A DNA stretch of 22,374 nt, taken from the NCBI GenBank assembly GCA_910584495.1, contig CAJUAR010000046.1, forward strand, positions 1-22,374, read 5' to 3'. Below, piece by piece: positions 15,975 through 22,374 of the stretch. Each line of letters starts with the position of its first letter. Within the stretch, counting starts at the first letter, position 1. The stretch comes from an uncultured Muribaculaceae bacterium (GTDB taxonomy: Bacteria > Bacteroidota > Bacteroidia > Bacteroidales > Muribaculaceae). The notes below the pieces were generated by a model. It did not search any database. It was not told the DNA's origin and worked only from the letters and a program-made list of their open reading frames with translations. Made by a program: the position numbers and the translations under genes.

Positions 15975-16691
15975 TCAGATGTTGTCTTGTGGAGCTTGAT
16001 GTGCCTTTACTAAAACGTGGTCGATCATGCCATATTTTTGGGCTTCTTCTGCCGTCATCCAGTAGTCTCGGTCGCTGTCGCGCTCAACTTTCTCAAAGAG
16101 CTGACCCGAATGCTCCGAAATTATATGATAAAGTTCGTCGCGAAGCTTTTTGATTTCACGCGCAGTGATTTCAATGTCGGAAGCCTGGCCCTGAGCACCA
16201 CCCATGGGCTGGTGAATCATCACACGCGAGTGGCGAAGGGCAAAACGTTTGCCTTTCTGTCCGGCAACCAACAAAACGGCTGCCATCGAAGCTGCCATGC
16301 CGGTGCAGATTGTCGATACGTCGGAGCTTACATACTGCATAGTGTCGTAGATGCCAAGACCCGCATATACCGAGCCTCCGGGGCTGTTGAGATAGATCGA
16401 AATATCTTTGCCGGGCTCTGAGCTGTCGAGATACAGAAGCTGTGCCTGGATAACGTTTGCAGTGTAGTCGTTTACTTCTGTACCGAGAAAAATTACTCGA
16501 TCCATCATCAGACGCGAAAAAACATCCATCTGAGCCACATTGAGCGAACGTTCTTCTATAATGGTGGGATTTATATAGGAGGAGGTGATGCCCGATGCCG
16601 AGCGTGAAGTTGCCGCTGCGTACTGGTCGAGCGCAAGACCGTTCATTCCAAGATGTCGAACGGCAAAATTTCTGAAATCGTTATTATTCAT
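15975..16691 (-). CDS. clpP: ATP-dependent Clp protease proteolytic subunit ClpP
   Basis: This is the serine peptidase that forms the 14-mer chamber of ClpXP. The catalytic triad is Ser135 in TGMAASMAA, His160 in MIHQPMGG and Asp209 in the RDSDRDYWM segment. At 238 residues it is longer than E. coli ClpP (207), with about 35 extra N-terminal residues. A propeptide-like cleavage is plausible but not demonstrated. The start at 16691 is the first ATG with good coding sense. It is the first gene of the long minus-strand run, with a good promoter at 16769-16800 and a roughly 70-base leader that can form two hairpins. The trigger factor gene tig that usually precedes clpP in Bacteroides is not found upstream. 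Confidence 0.97.
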   Translation of the reverse strand: MNNNDFRNFAVRHLGMNGLALDQYAAATSRSASGITSSYINPTIIEERSLNVAQMDVFSRLMMDRVIFLGTEVNDYTANVIQAQLLYLDSSEPGKDISIYLNSPGGSVYAGLGIYDTMQYVSSDVSTICTGMAASMAAVLLVAGQKGKRFALRHSRVMIHQPMGGAQGQASDIEITAREIKKLRDELYHIISEHSGQLFEKVERDSDRDYWMTAEEAQKYGMIDHVLVKAHQAPQDNI

Positions 16692-16720
16692 ATATTATAT
16701 ATGTGTGTCAAAATTGTTAT

Positions 16721-16757
16721 TTGCGCACAAGACGCAATCATCGCCCGATTTAAGGGC
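16721..16757 (-). promoter_or_regulatory. Two hairpins in the clpP leader
   Basis: TTGCG (16721-16725) pairs with CGCAA (16733-16737) and GCCC (16743-16746) pairs with GGGC (16754-16757). Both fall between the predicted transcription start near 16762 and the clpP ATG. They may shape mRNA stability or translation; no terminator U-run follows. Confidence 0.35.
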
Positions 16758-16768
16758 CGTTTATACAT

Positions 16769-16800
16769 CAAAATTAAATAAAAATTTTCAGAGACGCAAA
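16769..16800 (-). promoter_or_regulatory. Promoter of the clpP-clpX-recQ transcript
   Basis: Reading the minus strand, TTTG (16800-16797), exactly 20 bases and TAATTTTG (16776-16769) match the Bacteroidota TTTG/TAnnTTTG consensus. The expected start is near 16762. A second -7-like TAAATTTG sits at 16803-16796 but has no TTTG upstream. Confidence 0.75.
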
Positions 16801-17850
16801 TTTAATCGATGTTTTTTTCTTTGGTCGGAAATAATCATCTATAGCTCAGCACGTTGTACTGGCTCAACAATGTCTGCTGAGACAATTTATCTCCATAGTC
16901 GCCTGTATTAGGTACAGAATTCTCATTTTTTCTTGATTTGTGTAGGGAATACCTGTTCCAACAACACTCTATTTAACATAATAGTGATTATTGAACACTT
17001 AGGTTGCTCAGACTTCGGAACATAATTTCCAGTTTATTACGACACCTCACAGAAACCGATTTCGAATGTTTGCACCTCTATCCAATATCCAACAGGCAAA
17101 ACTCGCGCTCCAATTTTTCGGCATGATCCTAATTTATCATTTCATGGGAAAAATAATGGATGTTTTCTAGATTGAAGACGTTGCCGATGTATTGTTTTCA
17201 ATCGTTTCTTTCTATTCTTCACATTGTTAAATGCCAAACCTTGAACTTATGAGCTCTTGAGAATGTTATATTTATACGAACAATAGGCATAGGTAAATAA
17301 TTCGATAATTTTTACAGATATAGCCGGAGGCTATACCTCAATGGCGGCAGGAGTTTCATATATTTAACGGCAAAGTTGAATAATTCTCATTTCCAAACAG
17401 CTAAAATCCTTCACACTTAGCACATCCATCGCATCATGTAGTTTTCAAACGCAAATATTCGTTTCAAAACTCACATGCATGCGTATTTGCAAATTAACAA
17501 TCCCCAGGCGTTGTGCACTCAGTTAGCATCTGCTAATTCTAGCCTAAAAATTGCGTTTAACTAATTTAACATGTTCTGCAAGCACAGCTAACCCAATTGG
17601 TTACGCACAACAATTGAAGCTTCGCTTTAAATATATGGCTATGGCAGTATGTACTTGAACTTCCACATTACATAGTAGTGCACAACGCACTGTTATCAAG
17701 TATATTAGCAACCCTACCCTAAAGTAGCTATACAGCAATAGCGGCCATGGCTTTGCTCGAAAAGACAAAAGGCCGGAGGGTGTTTACAATATGTAATTTA
17801 CATATGCATATACTAAATTTAGATTTTGCAACAATGATTTACTATTGCAG
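16801..17850. other. Gene-free, AT-rich intergenic stretch with several inverted repeats
   Basis: No credible coding frame, tRNA or recognised RNA is seen. Inverted repeats present: CTCAGCA/TGCTGAG (16845-16851/16875-16881) enclosing GTTG/CAAC; TATAGCC/GGCTATA (17319-17325/17329-17335); GCAAATA/TATTTGC (17451-17457/17484-17490); TTAGCA/TGCTAA (17523-17528/17531-17536); and GCGTTGTGCACT/AGTGCACAACGC (17508-17519/17677-17688), an exact 12-base pair 157 bases apart. No TAnnTTTG promoter lies in the middle of the region on either strand. It could be decayed DNA, a structured RNA or the scar of a lost gene or element; the sequence does not decide. Confidence 0.5.
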
Positions 17851-17906
17851 ATTTGCATATTCAATTTATTCTTTTTACATTTGCATCGTCAAATTCAATT
17901 TTGCAA
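17823..17906 (+). repeat. TTGCA-type repeats around the HTH gene promoter (operator-like)
   Basis: Two exact copies of ATTTGCAT (17851-17858 and 17879-17886, 28 bases apart) cover the -33 and -7 elements respectively. Two exact copies of ATTTTGCAA (17823-17831 and 17898-17906) flank them, the left one again 28 bases from the first inner copy. A fifth TTGCA lies at 17845-17849. The placement suggests a binding site array, possibly for the regulator encoded just downstream. Confidence 0.4.
17852..17883 (+). promoter_or_regulatory. Bacteroidota-type promoter of the HTH regulator gene
   Basis: TTTG at 17852-17855, a 20-base spacer and TACATTTG at 17876-17883 match the consensus. The start is expected near 17890, leaving a leader of only about 20 bases before the ATG at 17911. 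Confidence 0.75.
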
Positions 17907-17910
17907 ACAT

Positions 17911-18492
17911 ATGGAAGACGATAAAAAAAGCCCCATCATTGAGCGGCTAAGGCAATTCATCAGCTCTACGGGCTTAACAAGTTCACAATTTGCCGACAAA
18001 GCCGGAATACCCCGCCCGAGCTTGTCGCAGATGTTTCATGGCCGCAACAAATCTCTTAATAATAATGTGCTCGCCAAACTCAACTCTGCATTCCCCAATC
18101 TAAACATCGTATGGTTGCTGTTTGGCACAGGTAACATGTTGAATGTTTCAAATATCGAAATCTCAGAGCCTCAAACTCCCTTATTTCCGGAATTTGCGTC
18201 ATCCGTAAATGTTGATAATGAATGGTTTGAAGATTTAGAAAACGAAACTGAGCAATCCATTATTGACAATCAAAATAGAATTACTACTCCTCCGGCCCCT
18301 TCGGCAAACTCTCAACAGACCCAACAGCAAGCTCCACCGCAGCAAAATCCAATCGACGGAGAAGTTCAGCAGACACTTCCGGGAAATTTGTCGCAACTAC
18401 TGCCAAAACGTGATGGAGCCAAGCAAATCAAGTCGATAATAGTGCTCTACACTGACAGCAGTTTTGAAACTTTCATGCCAACCAATGACTGA
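17911..18492 (+). CDS. Helix-turn-helix (XRE-like) DNA-binding protein
   Basis: The 193-residue product has a phage-repressor-type helix-turn-helix (about 8-65: IIERLRQFISSTGLT, then SQFADKAGIPRPSLSQMF, and HGRNKSLNNNVLAKL). A disordered acidic and Pro/Gln-rich segment follows (about 85-155, APPQQNP). A short conserved-looking C-terminal element, IKSIIVLYTDSSFETFMP, recurs as I recall in many Bacteroidetes HTH proteins. It lacks a LexA-like peptidase domain, so it is not an SOS-cleaved repressor. The frame is open upstream to 17845, but that part would overlap the promoter; the ATG at 17911 starts the HTH domain correctly. The repeats over its promoter suggest autoregulation. It is 245 bases upstream of nrdD, which has its own promoter. 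Targets are unknown. Confidence 0.88.
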   Translation: MEDDKKSPIIERLRQFISSTGLTSSQFADKAGIPRPSLSQMFHGRNKSLNNNVLAKLNSAFPNLNIVWLLFGTGNMLNVSNIEISEPQTPLFPEFASSVNVDNEWFEDLENETEQSIIDNQNRITTPPAPSANSQQTQQQAPPQQNPIDGEVQQTLPGNLSQLLPKRDGAKQIKSIIVLYTDSSFETFMPTND

Positions 18493-18646
18493 CTTTCCTT
18501 TCCAATTTCACGCACTACCCTCCTCTGCTAATTTTTAAAGTTTTCCAAAACAAATCAATAACCATTTGACAGGTAATTATTTATCGATTTTCTGTTATAA
18601 AAAAGTTTGCCATTTTGAAAAACTCTATGAATTTTTAGTGTCTATT

Positions 18647-18680
18647 TTTGAAGCATTGTCGGAATTTTTCTGTACCTTTG
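18647..18680 (+). promoter_or_regulatory. Promoter of nrdD
   Basis: TACCTTTG at 18673-18680 is an exact TAnnTTTG -7 element. TTTG at 18647-18650 stands 22 bases upstream of it, slightly wider than the usual 19-21. The message should start near 18687, about 50 bases before the ATG at 18738. I saw no NrdR box. Confidence 0.6.
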
Positions 18681-18737
18681 TCCTCGGAATTTATCACAAG
18701 CTTTTCCAATCCGAACAAGAATCCAACCGACACTTCA

Positions 18738-20945
18738 ATGATACAAACAGTAGTAAAACGTGATGGCCGTATAGTAGGCTATAATGAAGAAAAAATCAAG
18801 GCCGCCATCCGCAAGGCAATGCTCACCACCGAACTTGGCGAGGACGAGGCTCTAATTCAAAAAATTACCGACCGTATATCTTTCAAGGGAAACGAACGAA
18901 TGACCGTGGAGCAAATCCAGGACATGGTTGAGCTTGAACTGATGGACAGCCCGCGCAAAGAAGTTGCCAAGCGATACATTGCCTATCGCGACCAACGAAA
19001 CATTGCCCGCAGAGCTAAGACTCGCGACATGTTTCACGAAATCATTGAAGCAAAGAACAACGACATAACCCGAGAGAATGCAAACATGAACACTGATTCG
19101 CCGGCAGGTATGATGATGAAATTTGCCAGCGAAACAACAAAACCATTTGTCGACGACTACCTCCTGTCTGCCACGGTGCGCGATGCCGTGCGGCATAACT
19201 ACATCCACATCCACGACAAGGACTACTACCCCACCAAAAGCCTCACATGTGTTCAGCATCCACTCGACCACATTCTGCAGCGCGGCTTTGTTGCCGGTCA
19301 TGGCGAATCGCGTCCGGCTAAAAGAATTGAGACTGCAAGTGTCATTGCATGTATATCGCTCGAAACTGCGCAGAACGAAATGCATGGCGGCCAAGCCATA
19401 CCGGCATTCGATTTCTATCTGGCCCCGTTTGTCCGCAGTTCGTATATTGAAGAGGTGGTGAATCTCGAAAATTTTTCCGGTCAGAATCTCGACAGAATAA
19501 AAAATATAGCCTTCGACGACTATCTTCAGGCCCCTCTCGACGGCCTCGAAGGGGATGCACGCCTCATACAGCATGCAGTCAACCGCACCGTTTGCCGGGT
19601 GCATCAGGCAATGGAAGCCTTTATACACAACATGAACACCATCCACAGCCGCGGTGGCAATCAAGTTGTATTCAGCTCCATCAACTATGGCACCGACACC
19701 TCCGCCGAAGGACGATGCGTCATCCGCGAGCTCTTGGCAACAACATACGAAGGTGTCGGCAACGGAGCCACTGCAATCTTCCCCATCCAGATATGGAAGA
19801 AAAAACGAGGTGTGAGCTATCTGCCCACCGACCGCAACTACGACCTCTACAAAGAAGCCTGCAAGGTGACAGCGCGTCGTTTCTTCCCGAACTTCGTAAA
19901 CCTCGATGCAACCTTCAACCAGCACGAAAAATGGAACATCAACGACCCTTTGCGTTATCATTACGAAGTGGCTACGATGGGATGTCGTACACGTGTTTTT
20001 GAAAATCGTTTTGGCGAAAAAACATCTATCGGCCGTGGCAACCTCTCGTTCACGACCATCAACCTTGTGCGTCTGGCAATCGAGTGCATGGCCATTGTCG
20101 ACAAGGACGAACGCATAGCAACATTCTTCCGCAAGCTCGACGAGATTCTCGAAATTGCTGCAACACAGCTATGCGAACGTTTCGACTTCCAAAAAACCGC
20201 ACTTGCAAAGCAGTTCCCTTTGCTTATGTCCAAGCTATGGATCGGCGGCGATAAGCTGTCGCCCAACGACACCATCGAATCGGTCATCAATCAAGGCACG
20301 CTCGGCATAGGATTCATTGGGTTGGCCGAATGTCTGATAGCTCTGGTGGGAAAACATCACGGCGAATGCGATGAAGCTCAAACTCTCGGCTTGAAAATCG
20401 TCGGTCACATGCGCAGTCGCATCAACGATTTTTCCGAGCGTTATCAACACAACTTCTCTGTCCTGGCAACTCCGGCCGAAGGTCTTGCAGGTCGTTTCAC
20501 TGCAAAAGACCGCAAATCGTTCGGCATCATTCCGGGTGTGACAGACAAAATCTACTATACCAACTCCAACCACGTGCCGGTCTACTACCATTGCTCACCG
20601 CGCCATAAAGCCGAAATAGAAGCCCCCTATCATGCCCTTACCGGCGGCGGCCATATTTTCTATGTGGAAATCGACGGCGATGCCACCCACAACCCCGAAG
20701 CTATTTCCGACATTGTCGACCTTATGGATAAGCACAACATAGGATACTGCTCTGTGAACCACAATCGCAACCGCTGCATGGATTGCGGCTACGAAGATGC
20801 CGCTGCTCATCTCGACGTTTGCCCCAAATGCGGCAGCCACAACATAGACAAACTCCAGCGAATCACGGGCTATCTTGTGGGTACTACCGACCGCTGGAAC
20901 AATGCCAAACTTGCAGAACTCAACGATCGTGTCGTCCACAAATAA
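18738..20945 (+). CDS. nrdD: Anaerobic (class III) ribonucleoside-triphosphate reductase
   Basis: The 735-residue glycyl-radical enzyme reduces ribonucleoside triphosphates to deoxyribonucleotides without oxygen. An N-terminal ATP-cone (about 3-95, TVVKRDGRIVGYNEEKI) is the allosteric activity site. Cys375 in KEACKVTARRFFPNF matches the position of the thiyl-radical cysteine (T4 Cys290). The C-terminal zinc site has Cys680, Cys683, Cys695 and Cys698, and QRITGYLVG places the radical glycine at 711. The frame extends upstream to 18648, but the ATG at 18738 starts the ATP-cone properly and follows the promoter at a normal distance. The downstream activase gene overlaps or abuts the end, as expected for a nrdDG operon. 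A long antisense frame inside it is a shadow. Confidence 0.97.
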   Translation: MIQTVVKRDGRIVGYNEEKIKAAIRKAMLTTELGEDEALIQKITDRISFKGNERMTVEQIQDMVELELMDSPRKEVAKRYIAYRDQRNIARRAKTRDMFHEIIEAKNNDITRENANMNTDSPAGMMMKFASETTKPFVDDYLLSATVRDAVRHNYIHIHDKDYYPTKSLTCVQHPLDHILQRGFVAGHGESRPAKRIETASVIACISLETAQNEMHGGQAIPAFDFYLAPFVRSSYIEEVVNLENFSGQNLDRIKNIAFDDYLQAPLDGLEGDARLIQHAVNRTVCRVHQAMEAFIHNMNTIHSRGGNQVVFSSINYGTDTSAEGRCVIRELLATTYEGVGNGATAIFPIQIWKKKRGVSYLPTDRNYDLYKEACKVTARRFFPNFVNLDATFNQHEKWNINDPLRYHYEVATMGCRTRVFENRFGEKTSIGRGNLSFTTINLVRLAIECMAIVDKDERIATFFRKLDEILEIAATQLCERFDFQKTALAKQFPLLMSKLWIGGDKLSPNDTIESVINQGTLGIGFIGLAECLIALVGKHHGECDEAQTLGLKIVGHMRSRINDFSERYQHNFSVLATPAEGLAGRFTAKDRKSFGIIPGVTDKIYYTNSNHVPVYYHCSPRHKAEIEAPYHALTGGGHIFYVEIDGDATHNPEAISDIVDLMDKHNIGYCSVNHNRNRCMDCGYEDAAAHLDVCPKCGSHNIDKLQRITGYLVGTTDRWNNAKLAELNDRVVHK

Positions 20946-21441
20946 AATACGATTTATCCGAGCCGTCGAAGGCACAAGCGTCGACGGTCCTGGACTGCGT
21001 ACGTCGCTCTATTTTGCCGGATGCGAGCATCATTGCCCCGGCTGTCACAACAGCCACACATGGCCCAAAGACAGCGGACGGGATGCAACTGTCGACGAAC
21101 TTATGGACATTGTGCGCTACAACGATTTTAACGTCACTTTCTCCGGTGGCGACCCTATATATCAGGCGGCTGCTCTTGTGCCTCTTGCAAGCAGAATAAA
21201 AGCAATGGGCAAAACCATCTGGTGCTATACCGGCTTCACCTACGAAGATCTTCGGGCAATGCATTGCGAAGCAGTAGACCGTCTATTGGAACTCGTCGAT
21301 GTCCTTGTCGACGGTCCTTTCATCGAAGCTCTCAAAGATGAATCTTTAAGGTTCAGAGGTTCGTCCAATCAACGAATCATCGACCTTGATGCATGCACCG
21401 ACAAAGAGCATATAGTTTTGTGGAACAATGGAAATTATTGA
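20929..21441 (+). CDS. nrdG: Anaerobic ribonucleotide reductase activating protein (radical SAM)
   Basis: NrdG uses S-adenosylmethionine and a [4Fe-4S] cluster to abstract hydrogen from the NrdD radical glycine. The CxxxCxxC cluster motif is CEHHCPGC (Cys32, Cys36 and Cys39 from this start), preceded by the family signature VDGPGLRTSLYFAGC. FSGGDP gives the SAM-binding GGD/E element, and WCYTGFTYEDL is also typical. The start is uncertain. GTG at 20929 gives 170 residues and a 17-base overlap with nrdD; ATG at 20902 gives 179 residues and a longer overlap; no ATG lies nearer the conserved region. I prefer 20929 because known NrdG proteins begin close to the VDGPG segment. The next gene starts six bases after its stop. 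Confidence 0.93.
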   Translation: MSSTNKIRFIRAVEGTSVDGPGLRTSLYFAGCEHHCPGCHNSHTWPKDSGRDATVDELMDIVRYNDFNVTFSGGDPIYQAAALVPLASRIKAMGKTIWCYTGFTYEDLRAMHCEAVDRLLELVDVLVDGPFIEALKDESLRFRGSSNQRIIDLDACTDKEHIVLWNNGNY

Positions 21442-21447
21442 ATAGCT

Positions 21448-21987
21448 ATGGATCAAACTTCGCCATCGTTTAACGAGATGCAGACTTTGAAGCGTCATTT
21501 CTTTGCCATGCGTAACGGTGTTATTGCCGATGTGCTTCGTCGCGGCGGCTCGCCATTCCGCATTATTTTCGGTCTTAATCTGCCCCAGATTGTTGAGATT
21601 GCCAACCAGACACGCCACACCAAAGAATTGGCCATACGTTTGTGGCAAAACACCAGCACACGCGAAAGCATGCTCATAGCTCCAATGCTTATGCCTCGCG
21701 AAGAATTTGCCATAGACGAAGCCCGCGTGTGGGCAGCCCAAGTTCCAGCTTTTGAAGTGGCCGACATCTTGTGCCACCGTCTGTTGCGCCATCTTCCTTA
21801 TGCCGACAAGCTTGTCGGCGATTTCATTGCTGCCGACAGCGAAATGCTACGGTATACCGGTGTTCGCCTTGCTTGCAACCTTCAGTACACCCTACCGGAA
21901 GTAGCGCTCAAAGCCAAACAAACCATCGAGGCTTCGGCTGTCAACGATGCCGCCACCAAACTTGCCAAAACAATACTTTTTGAGTAA
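21448..21987 (+). CDS. AlkD-like HEAT-repeat protein (DNA alkylation repair family)
   Basis: The 179-residue product is all-helical, with HEAT-like pairs. The phrases LAIRLWQNTSTRESMLIAPM (about 62-81) and EARVWAAQVPAFEVADILCHRLL (about 91-113) resemble the AlkD family, in which tandem helices wrap DNA and release alkylated bases. It is shorter than AlkD (about 230 residues) and lacks the later repeats, so catalytic ability is doubtful; many Bacteroidetes relatives are only family members. Its stop lies just before a strong terminator and its start is six bases after nrdG, making it the third gene of the nrdDG operon. A link between anaerobic dNTP supply and repair is suggested only by this position. 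Confidence 0.65.
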   Translation: MDQTSPSFNEMQTLKRHFFAMRNGVIADVLRRGGSPFRIIFGLNLPQIVEIANQTRHTKELAIRLWQNTSTRESMLIAPMLMPREEFAIDEARVWAAQVPAFEVADILCHRLLRHLPYADKLVGDFIAADSEMLRYTGVRLACNLQYTLPEVALKAKQTIEASAVNDAATKLAKTILFE

Positions 21988-21993
21988 GGTCTA

Positions 21994-22042
21994 AAACAAA
22001 CGAGGATGTGTCACTTACTAATGGACACATCCTCGTTTGTTT
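21994..22042. terminator. Perfect bidirectional intrinsic terminator
   Basis: The stem AAACAAACGAGGATGTGTC (21994-22012) pairs with its exact complement at 22024-22042, a 19-base perfect stem with an 11-base loop, starting six bases after the last plus-strand stop codon. A/T-rich ends on both sides give a partial U-run in either direction, so it can end both the nrd operon and the convergent ORF at 22064. Confidence 0.85.
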
Positions 22043-22063
22043 AATGTATAAGCGGTGTTTGTT

Positions 22064-22294
22064 TCAGTCTGCCAATCTTAGTTTAAGCACATAAACCTCA
22101 TCTTCAAGCTCATCTTCGCATCCGTACTGTTGTTCCCAGACGGCTTCTTCTCCATCGATAGTAATTGGGCCTTTCCAAAAATCTTCGTCATCCACAATAG
22201 TAAGAACACCTTTGGATACTTTCCAGGTAACCAGATGTTCATGACAGAAGCCGGGAAGAGTACCATCTTTGGCGAAAGTGAATATCTCTCCCAC
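22064..22294 (-). CDS. Small acidic protein, N-terminus uncertain, possibly frameshifted or partial
   Basis: I do not recognise it. The open frame ends at 22064 and reads VGEIFTFAKDGTLPGF near its start. The rest is acidic (ITIDGEEAVWEQQYG, CEDELEDEVYVL), about 76 residues from a GTG at 22294. The frame stays open only to a TGA at 22325-22327, with no ATG available, so the N-terminus is unclear. In the next frame upstream to the window edge there is open, protein-like sequence (NTFHKIYAPGFRIEPKK), so the real gene may begin outside the window and be joined to this frame by a one-base shift around 22300-22330. A strong terminator lies just past its stop. No signal peptide or known domain is visible. 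Confidence 0.4.
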   Translation of the reverse strand: MGEIFTFAKDGTLPGFCHEHLVTWKVSKGVLTIVDDEDFWKGPITIDGEEAVWEQQYGCEDELEDEVYVLKLRLAD

Positions 22295-22374
22295 ACTAAA
22301 ATCCAGATTAGTGCTTTCTTCGGCTCAATCCGAAATCCCGGTGCATAGATTTTGTGGAAAGTGTTAAATTTGCA

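Noticed and set aside
15142..15999. 285-residue plus-strand frame opposite clpX
   Set aside because: clpX carries all expected motifs on the other strand; the antisense product is Cys/Ser-rich with no domain.
16585..16911. 108-residue plus-strand frame overlapping the clpP start
   Set aside because: It is antisense to clpP for its first part and reads low-complexity intergenic DNA for the rest, crossing the clpP promoter.
17050..17080. TTCGAAT resembling a tRNA T-loop
   Set aside because: No paired T-stem, anticodon arm or acceptor stem could be drawn around it.
17747..17950. 67-residue plus-strand frame before the HTH gene
   Set aside because: It runs through the promoter and operator-like repeats and into the HTH gene in another frame; no protein features.
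18852..19961. 369-residue open frame antisense to nrdD
   Set aside because: It lies wholly inside the well-supported nrdD gene, its product matches no known fold or motif, and open antisense frames are common opposite codon-biased genes.
22365..22372. TAAATTTG, a -7-like element on the plus strand at the window edge
   Set aside because: There is no TTTG at the required 19-21 bases upstream and the downstream sequence is outside the window.

Overview
This window looks like chromosomal DNA of an anaerobic Bacteroidales bacterium, possibly of the Muribaculaceae or a Bacteroides relative. The clearest sign is several promoters of the Bacteroidota type (TTTG, about 20 bases, then TAnnTTTG) with no convincing Shine-Dalgarno sequences. 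A class III anaerobic ribonucleotide reductase, an HU protein fused to a LysM domain, and a clpP-clpX-recQ block fit this. I saw no rRNA, tRNA, CRISPR array, insertion sequence or prophage. The species assignment is inference.

Layout. At the left edge, two small minus-strand genes (a 120-residue alanine-rich helical protein and a 61-residue protein with its own strong terminator) lie divergent from an ECF-type sigma factor gene at 1004-1594. The sigma gene has a textbook promoter and ends in a hairpin terminator. From 16691 down to 1657, twelve genes run on the minus strand with gaps of at most 55 bases and several ATGA overlaps: clpP, clpX, recQ, an AmgK-like sugar kinase fused to a RapZ C-terminal domain, a MurU-like nucleotidyltransferase, a 990-residue protein with two receiver domains and a PEP-synthase-type ATP-grasp domain, a coiled-coil protein with sliding-clamp-binding-like motifs, thrC, a conserved hypothetical gene, a PlsC-like acyltransferase, an omega-amidase-like hydrolase and a membrane-anchored HU-LysM protein. 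A good promoter lies upstream of clpP and a weaker one before the 990-residue gene, so this is probably one or two long transcripts.

From 16692 to 17910 there is about 1.2 kb, AT-rich, with no credible gene but several inverted repeats. In Bacteroides, as I recall, the trigger factor gene tig sits here; it is absent. A plus-strand segment follows: an HTH regulator whose promoter is embedded in TTGCA-type repeats, then nrdD, nrdG and an AlkD-like HEAT-repeat gene, closed by a perfect 19-bp-stem terminator. A small acidic ORF at the right edge runs the other way and may be cut by a frameshift.

Functional themes: protein quality control (ClpXP), DNA repair and replication (RecQ, AlkD-like protein, possible clamp-binding protein, anaerobic dNTP supply), cell-wall amino sugar recycling (kinase plus nucleotidyltransferase), and possible envelope-to-nucleoid connection (HU-LysM). 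The most noteworthy undescribed candidates are the clamp-motif coiled-coil protein, the kinase-RapZ fusion, the receiver/ATP-grasp protein and the membrane-tethered HU.
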